This document shows positions 1 through 4,579 of a DNA stretch of 5,806 nucleotides, in pieces (the first letter of the stretch is position 1; each line of letters begins with the position of its first letter). Location: NCBI GenBank assembly GCA_947258945.1, contig CAMYKJ010000070.1:1-5806 (forward strand), in the 5' to 3' direction. This stretch comes from an uncultured Ectothiorhodospiraceae bacterium. GTDB taxonomy: Bacteria; Pseudomonadota; Gammaproteobacteria; UBA9214. The notes beneath the pieces are model-generated. The model was not told the origin of the DNA. It made no database searches and saw only the letters and a program-made list of their open reading frames with translations. A program made the translations under genes and the position numbers.

Positions 1-1497
1 CCGCTGCTCAGGTTGTCTGCGATTGCACGACGCATCAGTACGGAAAAGAACTTCGCGCTGCGGGTTTCCGGCAGCAGACGTGATGAACTCGGCCACCTGA
101 TCGATGATTTTAATTGCATGCTTGAGGAGATCCAGGCGCGTGACGAGCAGCTCAAGACCTACCAGGCGAAACTGGAGGACCGTGTTGCGATGCGCACCCG
201 GGAACTGGAAATCGCCAATAACGAGCTCGCAACCTCGAAGGAACAGGCGGAGGCGGTTGCCAAACGCATGGAATACCATGCTCATCATGATGCACTCACA
301 GGACTGCCGAACCGTGTCCTTCTGAATGACAGGATCCGTCTCGGCCTGGCACAGGCGCGTCGCCAGCAAAGCATGATTGCACTGCTGTTCCTGGACCTCG
401 ACCGCTTCAAGATCATCAACGACTCGCTGGGGCATACCATCGGTGACCAGCTTTTGCGGAAGATCTCGCAGCGCCTGAAAACCTGCCTGCGCGAAGGTGA
501 TACGATCGCCCGCGTCGGTGGCGACGAGTTCATGATACTGCTGCCCGACATCAAGAGCGCATCGGATGCAGGCAAGATCGGCGCCAAGATCATCAAGTCG
601 CTGACTGAACCCGTTGCCTGTCATGGCCACGAACTGCACATAACCACCAGCGTGGGAATCAGCGTCTACCCGTTCGACGGATCCGATGCAGAGACGCTGG
701 TCAAACATGCGGATATCAGCATGTACCGCGCCAAGGAGATCGGCCGTAACAAACTGGTTTACTACACGGCTGAAATGAATGCCGGATCACGCAAGAAGCT
801 GGCGCTGGAAACCAACCTGCGCTCCCACCCGACTCTGGGTTATGTCAGCCCACTCGATTTCATACCCATCGCGGAAGAAAGCGGTCTCATTATCCCGATT
901 GGTGAATGGGTTATACGCACGGCATTCAGCCAGCTGCGCGAATGGCACGATGCAGGCTTCGGGGACCTGACCATGGCCGTCAACCTGTCGTCGGCACAGC
1001 TGTCCAGACCGGGGCTCATAGAAATCCTGAATGACGCACTGGCCGACTCCGGCATCACCGCCGACAAGGTCGAACTGGAAGTCACCGAGAACGTGGCCAT
1101 GCGCAATATCGGTTCGGCAATCATTACCCTCGAGAAACTGAAGAACATGGGTATGAGTATCGCCATGGACGATTTCGGCACCGGCTACTCGTCACTTGGC
1201 TACCTGCGCAAGCTGCCTGTCGATACGGTAAAAATCGACCGCTCGTTCGTCAGCGAAATACCGGAAAGCAAGGATGATGCCCTTATCGCACAAACCATTA
1301 TCGCTATGGCGCACAGCATGAACCTGTCCCTGGTCGTCGAAGGGGTCGAGAATGTCAGGCAGCTGAATTTCTTCAGGCAACAGGGCTGCCGGGTCGTCCA
1401 GGGCTACCTGTTCAGCAAGCCGGTCCCCGCGGCCGACATCCTCAGTATGTTACGCAAGCAGGAGACCAACGGGACGATCACCCTGGTCAAGCCATAG
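1..1497 (+). CDS. HAMP-GGDEF-EAL protein, 5'-partial: probable diguanylate cyclase with a gapped EAL domain
   Basis: The reading frame is open from base 1, so the gene starts before the window; the TTG at 13 is not a credible start because it lies inside a HAMP domain. Numbering visible residues from 1: HAMP end at about 1-53 (DELGHLIDDFN motif), coiled coil at about 54-92, GGDEF domain at about 93-258 and EAL-type domain at about 265-480. The GGDEF domain looks active: DLDRFK at 132-137 carries a metal ligand, GGDEF is intact at 173-177, and an RxxD inhibitory site (REGD, 164-167) lies five residues before it. It should make c-di-GMP from GTP at the inner membrane, with product inhibition. 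In the EAL part, N328, E363, D390-D391, K411, E447 and Q467 sit in the usual motifs. However, the sequence runs from LETNLR (269-274) straight into SHPTLGYVSP, so the YQP strand and the EAL signature are missing. Hydrolysis is therefore unlikely. The sensor and membrane segments lie outside the window. Confidence 0.93.
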   Translation, partial: PLLRLSAIARRISTEKNFALRVSGSRRDELGHLIDDFNCMLEEIQARDEQLKTYQAKLEDRVAMRTRELEIANNELATSKEQAEAVAKRMEYHAHHDALTGLPNRVLLNDRIRLGLAQARRQQSMIALLFLDLDRFKIINDSLGHTIGDQLLRKISQRLKTCLREGDTIARVGGDEFMILLPDIKSASDAGKIGAKIIKSLTEPVACHGHELHITTSVGISVYPFDGSDAETLVKHADISMYRAKEIGRNKLVYYTAEMNAGSRKKLALETNLRSHPTLGYVSPLDFIPIAEESGLIIPIGEWVIRTAFSQLREWHDAGFGDLTMAVNLSSAQLSRPGLIEILNDALADSGITADKVELEVTENVAMRNIGSAIITLEKLKNMGMSIAMDDFGTGYSSLGYLRKLPVDTVKIDRSFVSEIPESKDDALIAQTIIAMAHSMNLSLVVEGVENVRQLNFFRQQGCRVVQGYLFSKPVPAADILSMLRKQETNGTITLVKP

Positions 1498-1502
1498 GAA
1501 TT

Positions 1503-1799
1503 TTACTGGCGCCAGATCTCTATCCCCTCAATCGGGCTGTTATTCTGCTGTACAGGAATATCCCGTGGCCTGATCTGATCATGTCGCATGCCTCCCGGCA
1601 GGGTGCTGTATGAATAGGGGTAATACTGCATAGCTGCAAACCCAGCCATCGGCGCCGGATAACTGTAGTAATTGTGCGAGTAGTAATTGTGCGAGCGCCC
1701 GCTGTTTTTGTTTTTCAGGAAACAGAATGCCTGCACACTGCCCGACACACACAGGCCGGTAGCGAGAGACAGCACGAGAATCGTTCTGCCTGTTTTCAT
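1503..1799 (-). CDS. Small Tyr-rich exported protein, unknown function
   Basis: This 98-residue protein starts with a clear Sec signal peptide: MKTGR, a hydrophobic core, and probable cleavage after SVQA at about residue 24. The mature part is only about 74 residues. It begins FCFLKNKN and is rich in Tyr, Ser, Asn and Pro, with a codon-exact SHNYY repeat and further YYPYSYS-type stretches. No catalytic motif is visible. The start is well supported: AGGAGGT (1805-1811) lies 5 nt upstream of the ATG and overlaps the stop codon of the gene before it, so the two are probably co-transcribed and translationally coupled. The gene converges on the cyclase gene with 5 bp between stop codons. Low-complexity, aromatic, exported proteins of this size include surface or structural proteins, and sulfur globule proteins are one such group, but I do not see enough to assign it. 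Confidence 0.8.
   Translation of the reverse strand: MKTGRTILVLSLATGLCVSGSVQAFCFLKNKNSGRSHNYYSHNYYSYPAPMAGFAAMQYYPYSYSTLPGGMRHDQIRPRDIPVQQNNSPIEGIEIWRQ
1666..1695 (-). repeat. Perfect 15-bp tandem duplication, two copies, in frame
   Basis: The 15-bp unit TAGTAATTGTGCGAG on the plus strand occurs at 1666-1680 and again at 1681-1695 with no mismatch. On the coding (minus) strand it spells Ser-His-Asn-Tyr-Tyr twice with identical codons, followed by a decayed Ser-Tyr-Pro. Identical third positions point to a recent duplication rather than selection on the protein sequence alone. Confidence 0.95.
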
Positions 1800-1809
1800 T
1801 TTATACCTC

Positions 1810-2160
1810 CTACATCAGCTGGTAGGGTGTCTCATCGGTGAGCTGCAGCACCCGCGAGACTATTTTGATAACCTCCTCCACAAACGCGTCGAGATCGGAC
1901 CAGCGTTCCGCGCGATCGATCACCTCTGTGCCGTCCTGCATGATGATCCGCAGTTCGAACTCGCCCCGCTGCCCGTTACCGCCCGACTCCGCGGTAATGT
2001 ACATACCGGGCTCCGGATCCTGCCCGCAAATGACCGCCGCGATATAGCGGTAAGTCCGGCCATCCGTGCTCTCGATCTCGCCCAGCACGGTGATGGTGAA
2101 TTCCCCCAGGCGGTAGCGTCGCCGGGGAATGGCCGTTGCGATCCCGGGTTTCTCTTTCAT
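1810..2160 (-). CDS. Conserved-looking hypothetical protein, 116 residues
   Basis: This is a soluble cytoplasmic-type protein without signal peptide or membrane segment. Residues 1-16 are basic (MKEKPG then RRRYR). The middle alternates short hydrophobic strands (FTITVLGEI, YRYIAAVI, GMYITAE, FELRIIM) with acidic turns, suggesting a small beta-rich fold. A C-terminal amphipathic helix follows (WSDLDAFVEEVIKIVSRVLQL, about residues 87-107). I do not recognise the family and see no catalytic motif. The start is supported by GGGAG (2169-2173), 8 nt before the ATG. Its stop codon is built into the Shine-Dalgarno of the downstream exported-protein gene, 10 bp away, so the two form one unit. It is divergent from the four-Cys gene at 2295. 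The frame is clearly favoured over the plus-strand shadow because it has good ribosome sites, a protein-like composition and coupling to the next gene. Confidence 0.78.
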   Translation of the reverse strand: MKEKPGIATAIPRRRYRLGEFTITVLGEIESTDGRTYRYIAAVICGQDPEPGMYITAESGGNGQRGEFELRIIMQDGTEVIDRAERWSDLDAFVEEVIKIVSRVLQLTDETPYQLM

Positions 2161-2294
2161 CAGGCTAGCTCCCTATCGCAGTATTTGCCATAAAATATTC
2201 GAAAACCCACTGTCCCGGAACAGCGATACACTTGCAAGCAACTGAATTTGTGCATACTAATAGTCATCAATAACCAATCAGGCAACACTGATAT
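2161..2294. promoter_or_regulatory. Divergent intergenic region, presumed promoters in both directions
   Basis: This 134-bp, comparatively AT-rich gap separates two divergently transcribed genes and must carry both their promoters unless transcription starts further away. On the plus strand a weak sigma-70-like pair can be drawn: TTGCAA at 2232-2237 and ACTAAT at 2256-2261, 18 bp apart, each matching 4 of 6 consensus bases. No good minus-strand pair is visible. A near-palindrome, TGTCCCGGAACA (2211-2222, five of six pairs complementary), sits in the middle of the gap and could be an operator. None of these is strong. Confidence 0.35.
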
Positions 2295-2705
2295 ATGAGC
2301 GATCTGATCTGCCCGTTCAGTGCCACGCTGGCAAAAGACGACTTCGCCTGCAGACATGCCGAACAGATTATCCGGCGCGGCGGTGCCGAGTTTGCCTGTC
2401 GCAGCGGACCGCTGCATGCAGACTGCAGCAGGCTGTTCGCACAACTGAAAAACGCGGCACTCCCGCTGTTTGACCTGGAGGATGACCTGCTGCAGGTCCC
2501 GCACGGTGTATTGCAAAAAATCCAGTTTGGCGGCCTGCTTGGCCTGCAGCGGCTGGTTGCGGACCGCCCGGGCGATAAGGTCGATGATATCGCCTCCCTG
2601 GTCGAGTCGGCCAGCGCACACTTTGGCGGTATGGATGCCATCCCCCATGACCGGCTGGCGGGGGATATCACCCGCTACCAACTGGCCCGCCGGCGCCGGC
2701 GCTGA
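2295..2705 (+). CDS. Four-cysteine hypothetical protein, 136 residues
   Basis: This cytoplasmic protein has no signal peptide or membrane span. All four cysteines fall in the first third, at residues 6, 19, 35 and 44 (spacings C-x12-C-x15-C-x8-C), with His21 and His41 nearby. This suggests a bound metal ion or Fe-S cluster, which is inference only. The segment RRGGAEFACR (27-36) is followed by a mostly helical part with VPHGVLQKIQFGGLLGLQRL (68-87), which reads like a conserved core. The protein ends in a run of arginines. The minus-strand frames across the same bases (2160-2681, 2267-2671) are Cys- and Gln-rich or proline-rich shadows. The ATG at 2295 has only a weak ribosome site (AGG at 2280-2282, 12 nt away), yet translation from here gives a coherent N-terminus (MSDLICPF). 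I recall similar hypothetical proteins in gammaproteobacteria but cannot name the family. Confidence 0.8.
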   Translation: MSDLICPFSATLAKDDFACRHAEQIIRRGGAEFACRSGPLHADCSRLFAQLKNAALPLFDLEDDLLQVPHGVLQKIQFGGLLGLQRLVADRPGDKVDDIASLVESASAHFGGMDAIPHDRLAGDITRYQLARRRRR

Positions 2706-2839
2706 CCGTCGGACCGGTGCAGAGTGACCGCATTTGCGCCCTCAAAACCGCCCCATGGCGTCGAAATGTCGCCACCGAGCACCACTAGTGGCAGAAACCC
2801 GTCACCCATCATCCCTCTCCTCGATTTTAAAGTAAATAC

Positions 2840-2852
2840 AATCAATAGCTTG
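2840..2852 (+). promoter_or_regulatory. IHF-binding-site match
   Basis: AATCAATAGCTTG fits the IHF consensus WATCAANNNNTTR at every specified position and sits in an AT-rich stretch. It lies 6 bp upstream of the sigma-54 element, centred near -39 relative to the predicted start. IHF commonly bends DNA between an activator site and a sigma-54 promoter, although this site is closer to the -24 element than is typical. Confidence 0.5.
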
Positions 2853-2858
2853 TGATTC

Positions 2859-2874
2859 TGGCAAGAATCTTGCT
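2859..2874 (+). promoter_or_regulatory. Sigma-54 (RpoN) promoter of the msh operon
   Basis: TGGCAA-N5-TTGCT matches the -24/-12 consensus TGGCAC-N5-TTGCW at all but one specified base. The invariant GG (2860-2861) and GC (2872-2873) are separated by exactly 10 bp, as required. The predicted transcription start is near 2885, giving a leader of about 113 nt before mshI. RpoN with a two-component activator is known to drive type IV pilin genes in several gammaproteobacteria. An enhancer-binding activator would be required; I cannot identify its site. Confidence 0.7.
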
Positions 2875-2933
2875 GCAAGTGTCGTTGTAAAGTAACGCCC
2901 GCGGCTGCTTGGTACCGGCACCGGGTGTGTGAG

Positions 2934-2962
2934 GCAGTTATGGCCACGGGTGTGGCGACTGC
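2934..2962 (+). other. Hairpin in the msh leader RNA
   Basis: GCAGT (2934-2938) pairs with ACTGC (2958-2962), and inside it GCCAC (2943-2947) pairs with GTGGC (2952-2956) around a GGGT loop. This gives ten base pairs with an asymmetric 4 by 1 internal loop. No U-run follows, so it is not an intrinsic terminator. It covers the start codon of the small upstream frame and ends 35 nt before mshI. Confidence 0.45.
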
Positions 2963-2981
2963 AATTACCAGGGAAGGGTAA
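2940..2981 (+). CDS. Possible 13-codon leader peptide
   Basis: The frame reads MATGVATAITREG and stops at TAA (2979-2981), 16 bp before the mshI start codon. A GAGG (2931-2934) lies 5 nt upstream of its ATG, a better ribosome site than several real genes in this window have. The start lies within the leader hairpin, so its translation would open that structure. The peptide has no run of one amino acid as in classical attenuation. It may be a chance frame. Confidence 0.22.
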   Translation: MATGVATAITREG

Positions 2982-2997
2982 ACAACACAGGGACGTT

Positions 2998-3594
2998 ATG
3001 TACCAGCAAATAAACCTGTATCAACCCGTCTTCCGGCGGCAACGCAAGGTTTTCTCTGCGGCTACCCTGCTGCAGATAATCGGTATTGCGGCCGTCCTGC
3101 TGCTTGGCTTCTATAGTCACGCACAGTGGACGCTGCACGGTCTCGACTCCACGGTCACTTCCCTGTCAACACAGTATCAGCAGCTGGAGGCGCGACTCGG
3201 CATTCTGGAGAGCGCCGGCAGCGACAGCGGATCCGGCATTTCAGCCGAGGTCGAGCGGCTGCAGCAGACCCTCATTAAACGCCAGGCATTGCTCGACGGC
3301 TTCTCGCGCCTCGATTTCAGGGAGAGCACCGCCTTCAGCGAATTCTTCGAGACACTGGCGAGGCAGACCCTGCCAGGTTTGTGGCTGACGGGAATCAGTC
3401 TTACCGAAGACGGCGAGACCGAACTCAGGGGCTCGACCCTGAACCCGACGCTGGTCCCGCGCTACCTGCAGGCGATGCCCGGGCAACCCCGGTTCGTCGC
3501 CCTGCATCAGGGCTCGGTGCATCTCACGCGTACCGATACGGAGAAAACCGCTGTCGATTTCATACTCAGCAGCAATGCCGGGGAGGAGCTGTAA
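2998..3594 (+). CDS. mshI: MshI-type PilN-like pilus assembly protein
   Basis: This is a 198-residue bitopic inner-membrane protein. It begins MYQQINLYQP, the short cytoplasmic INLY/INLLP-type motif by which PilN-family proteins contact the actin-like PilM/MshI partner. A basic stretch (RRQRK, 13-17) and one transmembrane helix (about 23-42) follow. Next comes a periplasmic coiled coil (about 46-101) broken by a Gly/Ser stretch, then a ferredoxin-like PilN domain (LPGLWLTGISLTEDGETELRGST, then YLQAM). With MshJ it should form the alignment subcomplex of an MSHA-like pilus. The ATG at 2998 was chosen because it gives the family N-terminus and has CAGGGA (2989-2994) just upstream; the in-frame GTG at 2929 would add 23 atypical residues. 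It is the first gene after the sigma-54 promoter. In loci that split the MshI function this would be the second, PilN-like part. Confidence 0.85.
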   Translation: MYQQINLYQPVFRRQRKVFSAATLLQIIGIAAVLLLGFYSHAQWTLHGLDSTVTSLSTQYQQLEARLGILESAGSDSGSGISAEVERLQQTLIKRQALLDGFSRLDFRESTAFSEFFETLARQTLPGLWLTGISLTEDGETELRGSTLNPTLVPRYLQAMPGQPRFVALHQGSVHLTRTDTEKTAVDFILSSNAGEEL

Positions 3595-3596
3595 CC

Positions 3597-4235
3597 ATGC
3601 GGGAACGCCTGCAACCGCTGATCGACCGGGTGGATGCCATGGAACTGCGTCAGCGGATTATGCTGCTGGTCACGTGCCTGGCAATCATGTTTTTTGTTGC
3701 GGATTCGCTGGCGATCCAGCCGGCCATCAAGCAGCAGAAGGTACTCCGGCAGGCCCTTGCCGACCGGGAACTCAAACTGGACATGCTGCGCGAACGCTCC
3801 GGGATTCTTCCCGGTAACCCGGCCAACACCGCTGCATCACCACATAACGACCTGCTGTCCCGGCTGGCCCTGCTGGACTCCCGGATTCAGGAACGGATGG
3901 GCGGCCTGCTGGCCCCGGCGCAGGCCGTCGAGGTCCTCAAGCAGGTCCTGGAGCAGGAGCAGGGACTCAGACTGCTCGAGGTCAATGCAGGCAGCAGGCC
4001 GCTGACCGGTGCCGAACTGTCCGGCAAAGACGATATCACCGATATCGGTATCAACCGTTACCAGATGCAATTACAGCTCGAGGGCAGTTACCTCGCCACG
4101 CTGCGCTACCTGCGCGCGCTGGAAGGCCTGCCGTGGAAATTTTTCTGGGAAGGCATGGATTACGAGGTCACCGAACACCCGACCGCCCGTATCACCATCG
4201 ACCTCTATACCCTGGGACTGCCCGGAGACGCATGA
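3597..4235 (+). CDS. mshJ: MshJ, PilO-like MSHA biogenesis protein
   Basis: The protein has 212 residues: a short cytoplasmic N-terminus (MRERLQPLIDRVDAMELRQR), one transmembrane helix (about 21-38), and a periplasmic coiled coil (QQKVLRQALADRELKLDMLRER). A PilO/GspM-like domain follows, with a typical VEVLKQVLEQEQGLRLLEV helix-strand and a C-terminal YLRALEGLPWKFFWEGMDYEV segment that I recognise as characteristic of MshJ. It should pair with MshI in the inner membrane. The start at 3597 is 2 bp after the mshI stop, with GGGAGGAG (3581-3588) 8 nt upstream. The frame is open further upstream, but that part overlaps mshI out of frame. It overlaps mshK by 4 bp (ATGA). Confidence 0.9.
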   Translation: MRERLQPLIDRVDAMELRQRIMLLVTCLAIMFFVADSLAIQPAIKQQKVLRQALADRELKLDMLRERSGILPGNPANTAASPHNDLLSRLALLDSRIQERMGGLLAPAQAVEVLKQVLEQEQGLRLLEVNAGSRPLTGAELSGKDDITDIGINRYQMQLQLEGSYLATLRYLRALEGLPWKFFWEGMDYEVTEHPTARITIDLYTLGLPGDA

Positions 4236-4579
4236 CGATGCGCTGCACTCAAACACTGCTGGCTGGCGCCCTCGGACTGGCACTGTTCGCGGCCCCGACA
4301 CTGGCCGGCGATGCTGCACTTGCCGATCCGACCCGGCCCTGGAAAACGGCCGGGTACCACCGGCAACAGACAAGCAGCGCTGACAGCTACACCCTGAGCT
4401 CGACCCTGGTATCAAGCACGCGCCGCGTTGCTGTCATCAACGGCCAGCGCGTCATCGAGGGTGAAACCGTCGACAATGCAACCGTACTTAAAATCCGCAA
4501 GCACGACGTCATATTACAGTCTCCACAGAGGCAAATCACACTGAAACTGTTACCGGACATCGTGAAAAAACAACCATGA
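4232..4579 (+). CDS. mshK: MshK, PilP-like periplasmic MSHA biogenesis protein
   Basis: This 115-residue exported protein has a signal peptide over about residues 1-25 (MTMRCTQ, a hydrophobic core, then APTLA). The mature part carries ADPTRP, the short DP-x-RP motif seen in MshK and PilP-like proteins. It continues with the core YTLSSTLVSSTRRVAVINGQ, VIEGETVDNATVLKI and a terminal beta segment ITLKLLP, typical of the family. It should link the inner-membrane MshI/MshJ complex to the MshL secretin. The start at 4232 overlaps the mshJ stop (ATGA), with GGAG (4224-4227) 4 nt upstream. The second ATG at 4238 is an equally possible start and would shorten the protein by two residues. It overlaps mshL by 4 bp. 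Confidence 0.87.
   Translation: MTMRCTQTLLAGALGLALFAAPTLAGDAALADPTRPWKTAGYHRQQTSSADSYTLSSTLVSSTRRVAVINGQRVIEGETVDNATVLKIRKHDVILQSPQRQITLKLLPDIVKKQP

Larger units (their letters stand above)
2706..2997. other. 292-bp non-coding region: regulatory region of the msh operon
   Basis: No convincing protein gene lies here. Bases 2706-2820 hold nothing firm apart from a 10-bp palindrome (CCACTAGTGG, 2782-2791) and show no clear terminator for the four-Cys gene. Bases 2821-2880 are AT-rich and carry an IHF-like site and a sigma-54 promoter. The remainder is a GC-rich leader of about 113 nt with a hairpin and a short upstream reading frame. The octamer TAAAGTAA occurs twice, at 2828-2835 and 2888-2895, on either side of the promoter. 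Confidence 0.6.

Noticed and set aside
1..1497. Identification of the GGDEF-EAL gene as mshH/csrD
   Set aside because: CsrD-type proteins have a degenerate GGDEF motif; here GGDEF and the RxxD site are intact and the defect lies in EAL instead.
1506..1515. Palindrome CTGGCGCCAG near the convergent stop codons as a terminator
   Set aside because: It has no loop and no U-run on either strand, and lies inside the exported-protein coding sequence.
1503..1799. Naming the Tyr-rich exported protein a sulfur globule protein
   Set aside because: Size, signal peptide and aromatic content are compatible, but no diagnostic repeat or sulfur-oxidation neighbour is visible.
1687..2193. 168-residue plus-strand frame opposite the two minus-strand genes
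   Set aside because: The minus-strand genes have strong Shine-Dalgarno sites, a signal peptide and coupling; this frame has none of these and spans both genes.
2160..2681. 173-residue minus-strand frame opposite the four-Cys gene
   Set aside because: It overlaps a plus-strand frame with coherent protein character, would run into the start of the 116-residue gene, and has shadow-like composition.
2675..2947. 90-residue minus-strand frame in the regulatory region
   Set aside because: No ribosome site or protein-like character, and it covers the sigma-54 promoter and msh leader.
2929..2997. GTG start that would extend mshI by 23 residues
   Set aside because: The extension (MRQLWPRVW and on) is unlike PilN-family N-termini, and the ATG at 2998 has its own ribosome site and gives the expected INLY motif.
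2885..2997. c-di-GMP-I riboswitch in the msh leader
   Set aside because: The conserved GEMM core (GCAAA-type segments and tetraloop-receptor arrangement) is not present.
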